A DNA stretch of 29,689 bases from Neelides folsomi (Eukaryota; Arthropoda; Collembola; Neelipleona; Neelidae). The position numbers were made by a program, and so were the translations under genes. The stretch covers positions 1-29,689 of the forward strand of contig JAQGBZ010000581.1 in the NCBI GenBank assembly GCA_034687125.1, given 5' to 3'. Below the pieces are notes generated by a model. That model was not told the DNA's origin. It ran no database searches and was given only the letters and a program-made list of their open reading frames with translations. Below, piece by piece: positions 10,006-20,154 of the stretch (positions are counted from its first letter, which is position 1; every line of letters starts with the position of its first letter).

Positions 10006-13000
10006 ATGTCTCTTGAGCCAGTGAATGACAAATTGAAGAAATATCGGAATTATCTTTTTAATTATTATTCCAATCAAAGACTCAAAATATTCCAACTGAG
10101 GAATGGGGTAATTAACTTTTTTAAACCAATTTTAATCCCCCTTCTTTATTTTTATGTCAGCTGTAAATCATAAATTTCACAACTCACCATTTAATGTGTC
10201 TACCTATTTATTAAAACTTTTAACTTAACTACAATAAATTCTCGTATAATTACGTAATTAGACTAAATGAATCTGTATTTAATTTCAGAAAAAGGAAACC
10301 ACAAGTAATCTCTCTGATGCTGACGCTGCAAAAAATCCTTTGAATAATGATTTGGTAATTAAAAACTCTTAATCATAATTTTGACGTTATTAATTAAATC
10401 ATTATGATTATTTAACAAAACAAACATTACTAACTAATATTTAATTTACGATTATAATTTTAAATTTTTAGATTCTCTACCTAATCTTGGAATATTTCGC
10501 CCAAGATGTTGGAGCTCTCAAAAAACTCCGCACATTGAATTCGCGATGGAACAATATCGCCACGACTCTGATCAGAAAGAAATACGAAAAGGATTTAAAA
10601 GAATACAATTTCGAATCGAATTACGAATTACTTCGTTTTCTCTCAGTCTTCAAAGACCGTAAATTAATTCATTGCTCCTTCATCTTCGACATCCCGATTT
10701 TCAACCTAACCAGTCAAAACCTGTTATTTATGCAACTCCGAGATGCCGCACATACAACGGCCAGATCTATAAATTTGAAAAAGTACAACGTGATGAGCAA
10801 AGCGATGTGGAAAGCGAAATTCCCAATCGCCAACAGCAGCACTGGAACCATCGATGTCATTTCCTTTCTCAATAATCAAATTTACCACAAACCCTCAAAT
10901 ACACATCGAATCGGATTCAAAAACTTTCGCCGATTGTTAGTCGACCATTTTCCCAATCTGAGTCAATTAATTGTCAAAGACATGAATTTCCCCGAAGAAT
11001 CTTTTAAAGAAATTTTTCAAAATGGAGATTTTTTGCCTCATTTGACCAAATTGACTTATTATGTGAACAATGCCAATGATTATTCCAAGACTGAAAAAAG
11101 GCTGGCAACGGAAATTTTAAAAATTTCTAAGAATTTAAAAGAACTTCGAGTTTTCTTCCCCCCTTTTAATTACACCCAAGTTGAGCCCGTGCACGATTTC
11201 TTCTTCAACACCTTTTATTCAATTGCAACTTACAATCCGCAAGTGACTGTTTTGGGAATTTCCTGCACGAAGACTTTTTTCGAAAGATTGTCAAGTGGTT
11301 CAAATAAAGAACTTTTTGCAAATGTCAAAATTAAGAAACTTAGCTTATACAGCTTAACGTAAATTATTTACAATTCATTTAATTAATTAATAATTAAATC
11401 ATTAATTATTTTCAACTATTAGTTTAAAAAAATTAGTTTATTTTAATTGATATTTTATTTTTAACAACAGTTATGTTTTTATAATTGTTTTAATAATTAT
11501 GTTTAATAATTGTTTTAATTATTGTTATTTATTTTCTAGGCTTGAAAATCTTCCAGTAATAATGAACTTTATAAAAGTATCGACCAATCTCTCATATTCA
11601 CTTCGTAATCTTCACATCGCCTTTAAATGCAATTTTGACGCGGAAATCAACCCGGACACTTTTACTCCATACGATTTCCCCAATCTCGAAACCTTGACCA
11701 TTTCCTTTGTCAACTCCTTCGAAGGCCGTCCCATTAAAATGAACAACAACTTTTTAATTAAATTGTCCAATAATTTCCCTCTTCTCCAACGCCTCACATT
11801 ATTCTTTGTCAAATTAACCGGAGAAATTCGATTCCCACTTGGATGGACTTCACTAAAAAATCTTCATCTCAAATCCACAATTTTGGATTTCAACGTCAAC
11901 AATTTCTTCATTTTCTTCGATTCGATCAACAATCAAAATCTTACGAATTTCACGATCGAGACAACCCGCGACAACAAACCATTTTCCAATATAATCTCAA
12001 CACTTTTCTCCAGCTGGAACTCCAATTCTAAATCCTGCGTTTTTAAATATGAATCCACGGATTTGCAATTTATCCAAAGACTCAGCATTTCGCGAATGGA
12101 AGCTCACAATGCACATCTTCGGGTCGAAGACCAAGAATTAATTTCTTCCTCTCATTTGAGCAGTTTCCCATCGTTTGATCGAAATTCCTTCGCGAATGTG
12201 AAAATCCTCAATTTGCTCAGTTTCCCGATTTCGGTCGAAGACGTCACAACTTTGAAATCCATCCACGAGGTTTTTCCTCAGTTGGAAACTTTGTCAGTTT
12301 CCATTCGGATCTTCAACCATCAACACATTGCATCGATTGCTTCAAATCACGTGCCAGACGTCAGCATTAGAAGTTTGCTGTTTCAATTGAACAAATTCAA
12401 AGCACTTTTAGGACTCACGTTGGAATTCGATGGGCCGATTGAGAATTTTGATAAATGCATTTGCGGAATTGCAGATTCCGAATTTGAAATTGTCAAAGCA
12501 AAACATTCAAATCCGCAACAATTGTCAAATTTTTCAATTAGAAACTTCCAAAGTATGAAATAATTATTATTGCGATTATTAACATTTTAATGTTAACTAT
12601 TTTAACTAACTGTATTATTAAATTTTTATTATAAGCATTACCTAACTATTTTAATTATTAATTTCGTATTTTAATGTATTGTAATTAATAATTATTTAAT
12701 TTTAATAGATCTTGCTACATTAAATATCAAGTGGAAATTCAGTTGGACCAACATGCTTAAAATCCCCAATGTTTTTAGTTCATCCGAAGCCACTTCAGTA
12801 TTCTTTATTACCGACGAAGGCGTCGCACGAACATTTAAGAAAATGAGCAAATTTCAATCTCTCACTCTGTCGATTAACTTTGCTGGGCCGATGTATGGAC
12901 AATTTGAAACGCAATTTGTGGGAATTAAAGACGTCTTTTCGAAGGTATTTGAATTTAATTATACATTTATAAGTAAATAATATTGAATATAATTGTTTAT

Positions 13001-13169
13001 ATATTCAATCAGATTTATTTATTATAAATGTTTATTATAAATGCTTTATAGTCAGATTAACATGTTTTCATTATTTATTTAGATAACGACTGATGTGGTC
13101 AAGGAAGTAATTTACAAAGAGAAAAAAGGGAAAGAAAATGTATTTACCAAAACCCACATATTTCTATAA
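10006..13169 (+). CDS. F-box-like protein with a long leucine-rich, LRR-like C-terminal region; complete
   Basis: Six exons keep phase: 10006-10107, 10289-10354, 10472-11358, 11540-12552, 12709-12944 and 13083-13169 (TAA 13167-13169), giving 796 residues. Exons 1-2 encode a polar leader of 56 residues. Exon 3 opens with an F-box-like helix set, ILYLILEYFAQDVGALKKLR followed by TLNSRWNNIA, at about residues 57-87. The remaining 700 residues contain recurrent L-x-x-L motifs such as NLSQLIVKDM, FPNLETLTISF, FPLLQRLTLFF, LKNLHLKS and FPQLETLSVSI, spaced like irregular leucine-rich repeats. F-box proteins join the SCF ubiquitin ligase through Skp1 and choose substrates with the C-terminal repeats; large, fast-evolving families occur in arthropods. 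The F-box is divergent (no leading LP), so Skp1 binding is inferred. An AATAAA follows at 13181. Confidence 0.7.
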
Positions 13170-14723
13170 GGTTCAATTCTAATAAAATAATGTATTTGTA
13201 TTATTTTTCTTGTAATTATTTTGTATCTCTTATTGTCTTTTTATATGCATAAACAAGGATAAATTGCATGATACAAATATTGAATTAGAATGTATCCCTA
13301 TTCATATTATAATAAATTATAAAGCTCGTTTTTCTAATAAATAGTATATCTAATGTAACTATTTAAAATCTCAAGATCATCAAAATCATTAATTGTTCAA
13401 TTTTTTTGAATTGTATTAGCAATTAATTTAATAAAATGAATATATGATATTTTGTTCATATGATTTTCAATCTCTTCGCAAACACTTTCTTTTCAATGTC
13501 TTAACTTCCGGAATATTGTGCGAAGTAGGAATCTCATTATTCAAACTTGGTTTTAGTCACACCATGTCCATAATATCCCTATTGTATAAATGTGCTAATT
13601 TGTTTCCAAGATTCCTAAGAGTGTTTGGAATCTTAATCCATATTTGCCATGCCCATAATAAAGTGAATAATTTAACGAGATTAACGACACACCTCCTTGT
13701 GCATAAACGGGACAAATTAACATGGACTTTCTTTCCATCGACCTCTTAATCACCTTTAGTCACTTTCTAAATTATGGATTATTTATCCAAAAGAATATAT
13801 AGACAGAAACATGACATTTACATATACATATTACTATATTAGTATGATAGGCATATAATATATGTGATATGAATTGACATGTTAACGTATTCGAAAAATT
13901 GTACATACATTCAAACTTTAATAAACTTTAAGTTATAGTTACCAATACAGAGGTCGATGACTCGAGATCGAGTCAACACAATTAATACAAAACAGTTAAA
14001 TGTTAAATCATATATACTTCTACAAACTTTAATTTAATTCCAATTCGAAGATAATAAGACAGTATAATTAAATAAATCTGATACACATATTAGTTATAAT
14101 AGTAATATTTATAAGCTATTAACTAGTATTTAAATACCTATAATATATTTAGCATTATTAAAAAAGATGAATGGAGGTTTTGCAAGTAATTCCCTTTTTC
14201 AGTTTCTTCCTCTTTTTGGAGTCTTGGAGTTTAATAGAGCAAAGCATGTAGTTTATTATGTTATGGGCATAGACACATTGCTCCATTGGTCCCATGATTT
14301 TTTATCGACCTCGTGTATGTTAAGGTTTATTGATGGAGGTTGTCTGCGAAAGTTTTACAATGAACTTGAGACCGTATATGATAGCATATATATTTATTTT
14401 ACGTATATGCAAAAAGAACCCAAGTTAACATTAGATAATAGAAATCATATATATTGCATATGTCATTTTACTTTTCTATTTAAGATATTATACCACATAC
14501 GTATTGGTATAAGCGAAGTTAATACGGTGAAAAATGCTGCAAATGTTTGATATTCCTGATGTGTGAATTTGCATGGTGTATGTAAATCCGTAGGCGGTGA
14601 AATGTTTCCATTTTGATCTGGAGGTCATCCGATTTTATTCTCCTCGGTGGGTTGGAAATTGTGGGGCAGAAAGTTGGGTGAGAGATGAAGTAAGAAAACA
14701 ACCCAGTAGACTTCAAGACAATC
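13170..14723. other. Intergenic region, 3' flank of the F-box-like gene to the transporter leader; no confident gene
   Basis: It holds the F-box gene 3' end, then AT-rich DNA. Two moderately long plus-strand frames (13444-13749 and 14167-14550) resemble no family I know. The minus strand of the first also reads semi-coherently (GTC GAT GGA AAG AAA region, then SRLCTRRCVVNLVKLF) but is broken by stops. A perfect 18-base inverted repeat with a 2-base centre lies at 13958-13975. About 14590-14723 is probably the transporter's untranslated leader. Confidence 0.4.
13181..13186 (+). terminator. Polyadenylation signal of the F-box-like gene
   Basis: AATAAA begins 11 bases after the stop codon of the F-box-like gene, which would give a very short 3' untranslated region. 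Confidence 0.5.
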
Positions 14724-16920
14724 ATGGGGGAACATTTACTATTACAAGAACCACAAACAAATGTCAAACAATCTGTCTGGTCACAGGTAAGTTCGTTTTA
14801 AATACTTTTTAGTTAAAATAGTTTTATTATTATTACTTTATTACATTTAATACATTCATGTATTATTGTCACCGTAGCATAAGTTTTCTATACCTTTTTT
14901 AAATCTAACTCTTTAAAGTTGAAAATAATAACATCCCAGAGATTTTCTATACAATTATCATACACAATGACCAAATTAATTGTAGATTTCTATTCAAAGA
15001 GTTAAAAAGGACTGATAATGTCACCATTGGTCACGTAACATGTTTTTTTTATTTTTACCTATAATTATTAATAGGGCTTGCATGAAATTTATTAGGATTT
15101 GTTATTTTGAAAAAACTTAAAAAAAGGTATAGAAAACTTATGCTACGGGAACAATATCTATGCTTTCGATTTCAGATTTTTGGAGCTGTTGCAGTATGCT
15201 ATGTGAGTTTGTGCGGAGGAAACATTCTTGGTTTTACTTCGTCGGCCATTCCGTCTATAAGGAATTCTCCACAACCGCTATATTTAAATAATGACACTTT
15301 GGAAGATTTTAATTATTTAAATGCCACTTTGGATGATGGAGAAGAATGGTGGAATTTGAGTGACGAAGAAGCTTCATGGATAAGTAAATCATAATTAAAC
15401 TTAAAGATTAATTAAATAAGCTTTAAAATGTTAAAGAACATTAAAATTATATTTAAGATTATTAAACTGCTTGATTTACTTAATTTCTTCAGGTGGTTTG
15501 AGTCCTCTTGGCGCAGGAGTTGGAAGTTTAATTGGAACAATTCCGATGAACGTTTTCGGCCCAAGGGGATCAATTTTATTTATCGGTGGACCAATTTTAC
15601 TTGGATCTTGGATTCTTACAGCAATTGCCCCTTCACTCGTTATTTTATGGATAGCAAGATTCATGGGTTTATTTTAAATATTTAATTAGGAATTGAAAGA
15701 ATGTAAAATCGTGCTAAAATAAATATTCTGTGAAGGAACATTACCTAATGTTAACATTACCTAACATTTCCATTATGACTTAATTAAGGTGGAGTGGGAA
15801 TGGGTTTAAGTATGACAAGCGGCCCAGTTTGGATTGTCGACTCTGTTTCATTAAATTTAAGAGGAGCACTTGGAACTCTTCCTCAAGTAAGAATAATTAA
15901 CAATTAATTAACATAATAAACATTTACTAATTAACATAATTAAATTATTTAATCATAATAAAATTACTTTATTAATTGATTATTTAGGTTTTCTTAACAT
16001 TTGGAATCCTGGTGAGTTTCGTTCTCGGAGCATTTTTAGATTGGCGTGGAATGGCCATCGGTTCAAGTATTTTAGTTCTTCCGATCTTTCTCCTTTTGGC
16101 TTACACTCCAGAATCCCCAATTTGGCTCGCAAAAGAAATTAAACGAAAAAATTCATCCGAATCTTTTAAATGCCTTCACGGACGTCTCCACCACCAGTCC
16201 CAAGACATCAATGAAAATATCCAAAACAATTCAAAGAAAATATTCGACGAAAAAGGAGGAATCGCAAAACCAATTATTGTCGCATTTTCCCTTATGGCTT
16301 TCCAACAACTTTGCGGAATTTCCGGAGTTAACTTTTATGCCTTGACAATTTTCTCAAGTTCTGGATCGTCGATTCAAAGCGAAGTTGCTGCTATTACAAT
16401 CGCCGCTACGAATTTTCTGGTTTCCTCATCGTCAGCAATTTTGATTGAGAAATTGGGTCGGAAGATTTTAATGTGTACGAGCATGGGGCTTTTGGCTGTT
16501 TCTTCTGGCTCTTTGGGAATTTTCTTTCATTTCCAAGGGAGAGGTTCGGAGGAATATTCCTGGGTTCCTTTGGCTGCACTCGGAACTTTTGTTTTTGCAT
16601 TTTCGGCTGGTTACGGCCCGGTTACTTGGATTCTCTGTGCGGAGATTTTGCCAGGGAGGATTCGACACATTGTGAGTCCAATTACAGTGGCCGTTAATTG
16701 GTTTTTCGTTTTTCTGGTAGCTAAAACTTTCCCGGGGCTGGTGAGGGAAATTGGGACTGATGGGACTTTCGGGGTTTATTCAGTTTTATCAACTGTGGGG
16801 TTGGTCTTTACTTTATTTGCTGTACCTGAAACTAGGGGAAAGTCGGAGAGGGAAATTCAAAAGTTGTTTTATCCAAAAAGGAGATCGGAAGAAATTGAAG
16901 TTTTGAATCGGTTAACGTGA
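14724..16920 (+). CDS. Facilitated sugar transporter, SLC2/Tret1-like; complete
   Basis: Five exons keep phase: 14724-14786, 15176-15383, 15493-15666, 15789-15886 and 15988-16920, giving 491 residues, the usual length of this major-facilitator family. Exon 1 encodes the cytoplasmic N-terminus (MGEHLLLQEPQTNVKQSVWS). Family motifs follow in order: GPRGS in the loop after helix 2 (residues 113-117), PESPIWL after helix 6 (222-228), QQLCGISGVNFYA in helix 7 (from 287), EKLGRKIL in the loop before helix 9, GYGPVTWILCAEILPGRIR around helix 10, and VPETRG near the C-terminus. The extracellular loop 1 is long and acidic with N-glycosylation sites (NNDT, NAT, NLS). Insect relatives (Tret1) carry trehalose or glucose down their gradient across the plasma membrane; the exact sugar is not readable here. 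A 289-bp MITE fills most of intron 1 and ends about 20 bases before exon 2. Confidence 0.88.
14866..15154. mobile_element. MITE with long terminal inverted repeats and TA flanks, in intron 1 of the transporter
   Basis: Arms at 14872-14900 (CCGTAGCATAAGTTTTCTAT then ACCTTTTTT) and 15120-15148 are perfect inverted copies over 29 bases. The match continues outward with two mismatches to TTGT/ACAA, and TA stands at both ends (14864-14865 and 15155-15156). The interior has no transposase frame. This fits a non-autonomous Tc1/mariner-type element. Only about 19 bases, including the pyrimidine tract, remain between it and exon 2. Confidence 0.75.
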
Positions 16921-17458
16921 TTGGATTAAATTATTGAAAATTATTTAATAAGCTTGTACCGAGTTTGCCATAAGTATCATTCTTTTTACTTTTTGTTAGA
17001 TAACCATATAAAAAAGAATGATACTCTCGTTAGAAAGTTAGCCCTTGAGTTCCCGCTTTTAGAACAGCATTTAGTTTAACATTTGTTTTAATTGGGATAG
17101 ATTTAAATTATGATTATCTAAATGTTGTTCTAAAAGGCGGGAACTTTAAAGCTAACTTTCTAACGAGAGTACTTATGGCGCTTCCTATATAAGAAGATTA
17201 ATTTATTTAATTTTTTGTCTTTATGTAAAGTGTCATTGACAATTTTTTTAACTAAATTATTAATATTTAAATGGAATTGTTGACTATGTAAATAAACGAA
17301 CAATATTTTAATGGATTAAATAATGGAATTTAATTTCACCAAATGGAATAAATTTAAATATTTTATACGTATACGTGGTAGACGTAGACATGGTTCAACA
17401 AAAATTTAATTTTTTAATACATGATCATTGGTAAACGTAGAGGCATAACTTTTATGAA
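16921..17458. other. Intergenic region between the transporter and the ionotropic receptor
   Basis: Holds the transporter 3' flank, the nested MITE pair and about 280 bases of AT-rich upstream DNA of the ionotropic receptor. A donor-like G|GTAAACG near 17430 and acceptor-like TTTTTAG and GTTTCAG at about 17493 and 17520 leave open a small upstream exon for that gene. Confidence 0.4.
16967..17179. mobile_element. Nested pair of MITEs: one inserted into the right arm of another
   Basis: The inner element (17024-17169) has inverted arms of about 51 bases (CTCTCGTTAGAAAGTTAGC...) with a few mismatches, and TA at both sides (17022-17023 and 17170-17171). The outer element has a left arm GCCATAAGTATCATTCTTTTT-like at 16967-16987. 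Its right arm is cut in two, at 17011-17023 and 17172-17179. Removing the inner element plus one TA restores a right arm that is the exact inverted copy of the left over 21 bases. The outer element would then be only about 65 bp. Confidence 0.85.
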
Positions 17459-19717
17459 ATGTTTAAAATATTTTATAATTATATATTTTTAGATATTTTT
17501 AATTTAAATTATGGTTTCAGTTTGAATATAAATATAAATAATGAAAAAAATTTAGAATCTCAAATTAAGTTCATAAATAAATTTAATTCCTGCGTAATTG
17601 AAATTTTCCCGAGTCATAATTTGAGTTTATCTTACAATGATGGAAATTTAATTAGTCAGCCTCATACAATTGTTACAAATAATTTTAACTTGATTACAAT
17701 TTATGTAAGGAAAAACTTTACTTTGGGACAATTTTTTCTAAGAAAAACTTGCCATATAAAATTTATCTTATTTTACAACCAATCAATAGAAAATGACATT
17801 AATAATATTTTTGTTGCCCAATCTTTAAAACAAGGTTATGAAAATACAAAACAACAATATGTTTTTAGTTGCAATGTGATTAAAAACTGCGCAAATCCCG
17901 TTGTTTCTTCTTTGCCTTTATATTGGAAATCAAGATTAGACTTTGCAATTTTTGTTGTATCAGAAATTAATCCAAATGAAGAAATTGAACATTGGGCCAA
18001 AGTTTTAACACCGAATTTAATAAATAATGAAAATAACAACAATGTTGGATTTCTCTCAATTAAAAATAAACATCAATTAAAGTTAGAACTCCTTTGCGCT
18101 AAATGTATAAAATACGAAGCGGTTTTATTTGAAATTTTAATTGACCTTGAACCAAATACTAAAGAAATCGATGGGAAAAAATTAATAAACGAGGTATTTT
18201 ACAACATTGGTAAATATTTTGATAAAAGTTTAATTATTAAAAGAATTTCTTACACTGTTGAATATTTTGATGAAAATTTTAAACCCAATAAGAAATTAAA
18301 TTATTATCAAAGAGGAGAATCAATTTGTTACCAACAATTGACTTTATTTGATTGGGACAATTTCAAAGAAATTTTTGTTTTGTGGGATATTGTTTATTCC
18401 ATTTTAAAAAATGTTAATAATTTCACAGCTGATGATTTTTCAAATTACAGAATAATTAAAATATCAAATTTAAATCAAACTGTTTGGACGAATTCAAACA
18501 AAGGAAGTTTGCACGTGATGGATTCAAATGAAGTTCATGTTAAAGATGTCGTGCGATTAAATGAATTCCATGTTACTGTGGAAACATCTTGCCAAAATTA
18601 CATAACCTTTTATTCGCAAATTGACGGAATTCAAATTGGCCATTTTTGGTCCGCATTTGATTTGTTTTCTTGGCTTTGCATTCTTGGATCTTATTCCACT
18701 TTTACAATTCTTTCGTCTTATATTTATTTAAAAAGATCAAAAATTAAATCTTGGAATTCATCAATGAATGTTTTCGGATTATTAGTGGAACAACCTTATG
18801 GAAATAAAGCGCGAAATTCAAATAAAACATATTATCAGCTTTTAGTCCCTCTTGTTATTTGGTTATTAATGGGTTTAGTAATGAGCAATTTGTATAAAAG
18901 CGGCGTTGTGACGAGCTTGGTTGCTCCGCCTAAAACCTGGGAACCGAAATTCATTAACGATTTAGTTCAAGAAAACTACGAAATTTTCAAAACTGAACTT
19001 ACAGGAATTAGAAAATACGAAGCTTATCATTTGGATCCGATGGCTGCTTCTTTTTACAATAATTACCAATTATTATATTCAATTGAATTTAATGAACCGA
19101 ATTGTTCGAAATATTCAAATATTCCGAAATCTTATTTATTCAAATCCATTTGGGAGGAAAAATATTACAACAATGGTTTTTTAAATAGGACAATTAGATG
19201 TTTTTCCAATTCAATAAAATATGATCTTGTTCCTAAAAGTAAAATGATTTATTTTTCATTTTTATCCAAATTGGAAAAAGGAAATGACAAAGAAGTTTTT
19301 GGTAAAATTTTGTCCAAGGAAAAAGTTGCGTTGTATGGAATTTCGAACGGGTTGGAACTTTACGATTTCATTATTAGGAAATCGGTTCAAGGTTCAAAAG
19401 CAACGGTTGGAATTGTTAAACATTTTGAGAGAAATCAAATTTGGTTTTTTGCTCATTTTATGTCTAAATTCATTTCGGATGTTTTTGAGAGACTTTTTGA
19501 GACTGGATTTTATCATTTGTGGAAAAGAATTTGTAAGAATAAATTAGCAGAAGGAGTTTTAAATGCTTGGGGTCATTCGGAAATATCAAGAATTGAGCAA
19601 AATTTTAAAGCTCAAAAACTTAATGCTAATATGATTTCTGTATTTTTATTCATTATATTTGGATCTTTTATTGGATTGTTTACTTTAACTGTGGAAATTG
19701 TTTTAAAATATAAATAA
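17459..19717 (+). CDS. Divergent ionotropic receptor (IR family of ionotropic-glutamate-receptor-like channels); intronless, complete
   Basis: One uninterrupted frame of 752 residues. Residues 1-22 are hydrophobic enough to be a signal peptide. An extracellular domain with several N-glycosylation sites follows, then M1 at about 398-424 (FDLFSWLCILGSYSTF), a pore stretch near 438-450 (NVFGLLVEQPYGN), M2 at about 458-482 (YYQLLVPLVIWLLMGLVMSN, then LYKSGVVTSLVAPP), a second ligand-binding half, and M3 at 724-749 (MISVFLFIIFGSFIGLFTLT). That M1-pore-M2-S2-M3 layout with LYKSGVVTSL after M2 is diagnostic of arthropod IRs. They are odour- or taste-gated cation channels in sensory dendrites, usually working with co-receptors IR25a, IR8a or IR76b. 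Neighbouring genes have introns, this one has none, as in many divergent IRs. A mutated partial copy lies 3 kb downstream. AATAAA follows at 19771. ATG 17454 is in another frame; an upstream mini-exon is possible. Confidence 0.82.
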   Translation: MFKIFYNYIFLDIFNLNYGFSLNININNEKNLESQIKFINKFNSCVIEIFPSHNLSLSYNDGNLISQPHTIVTNNFNLITIYVRKNFTLGQFFLRKTCHIKFILFYNQSIENDINNIFVAQSLKQGYENTKQQYVFSCNVIKNCANPVVSSLPLYWKSRLDFAIFVVSEINPNEEIEHWAKVLTPNLINNENNNNVGFLSIKNKHQLKLELLCAKCIKYEAVLFEILIDLEPNTKEIDGKKLINEVFYNIGKYFDKSLIIKRISYTVEYFDENFKPNKKLNYYQRGESICYQQLTLFDWDNFKEIFVLWDIVYSILKNVNNFTADDFSNYRIIKISNLNQTVWTNSNKGSLHVMDSNEVHVKDVVRLNEFHVTVETSCQNYITFYSQIDGIQIGHFWSAFDLFSWLCILGSYSTFTILSSYIYLKRSKIKSWNSSMNVFGLLVEQPYGNKARNSNKTYYQLLVPLVIWLLMGLVMSNLYKSGVVTSLVAPPKTWEPKFINDLVQENYEIFKTELTGIRKYEAYHLDPMAASFYNNYQLLYSIEFNEPNCSKYSNIPKSYLFKSIWEEKYYNNGFLNRTIRCFSNSIKYDLVPKSKMIYFSFLSKLEKGNDKEVFGKILSKEKVALYGISNGLELYDFIIRKSVQGSKATVGIVKHFERNQIWFFAHFMSKFISDVFERLFETGFYHLWKRICKNKLAEGVLNAWGHSEISRIEQNFKAQKLNANMISVFLFIIFGSFIGLFTLTVEIVLKYK

Positions 19718-19770
19718 TGTACGTAGTAATGTTGATCAAATCATAAGTTAAGAAGGCAAATATTATATAT

Positions 19771-19776
19771 AATAAA
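19771..19776 (+). terminator. Polyadenylation signal of the ionotropic receptor
   Basis: AATAAA 53 bases after the receptor stop codon, in the right orientation. Confidence 0.5.
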
Positions 19777-19843
19777 AAGAAATATTAAAATTCGTATTTG
19801 CATAAATATCCCATTTGCCAAAAAGCGATCTTTCAATCACCGT

Positions 19844-20101
19844 TCATAAAATCTTAAACTTATACACTGGATTGCTCGATTTAAATCGATGCGATTCATT
19901 TGTCAATTCGAATACATTGCCATCTGTACAGTAATTATGAAACTTCTTTCCCCCGTAAAAGTCACTTTGCTTTGAATGCTCGCAATTCCATGGCGAATCT
20001 AGCGAAAGTGAAGTCTTTTGTCAAAGTCCAAATTATCCTTTTGCAAATTCATTTCATTTGACGAACGCAAAACGCAACTTACTTTTTATTTTAAACAACA
20101 T
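19844..20101 (-). CDS. Candidate two-exon small protein (57 aa), unknown function
   Basis: On the minus strand an ATG at 20101 starts a short exon (20101-20083, MLFKIK) ending in a strong donor, AAAAA|GTAAGT. A good acceptor (TTCACTTTCGCTAG) opens a second exon at 19998 that runs to TGA at 19846-19844. The phase is kept across the intron. The product contains SPWNCEHSKQSDFYGGKKF, then HNYCTDGNVFEL, two cysteines and a basic tail ending KFKIL. Composition is less AT-rich than the surroundings. I recognise no family, and there is no signal peptide in this model. It could instead be a terminal exon of a longer gene or a relic. Its ATG lies 54 bases from the ATG of the pseudogene on the other strand. 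Confidence 0.3.
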
Positions 20102-20154
20102 TTAATTAATGTGCACAGACAAAAATCATATTTGCTAATCGTTTCCTTCAAAAC

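Larger units (their letters stand above)
19718..20154. other. Intergenic region containing a possible small minus-strand gene
   Basis: AT-rich to 19800, including the receptor polyadenylation signal, then a more balanced segment 19840-20100 that is listed separately as a candidate 57-aa gene. The ATG of the MATH-BTB pseudogene follows at 20155. Confidence 0.4.

Noticed and set aside
14167..14550. 127-codon plus-strand frame
   Set aside because: No recognisable domain, drifts into AT-rich low-complexity codons, no splice context; kept only as part of the intergenic description.
15107..15175. Extension of transporter exon 2 upstream to an alternative start
   Set aside because: Those bases are the right arm of the MITE plus the splice acceptor. 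Exon 1 at 14724-14786 supplies a proper start in phase.
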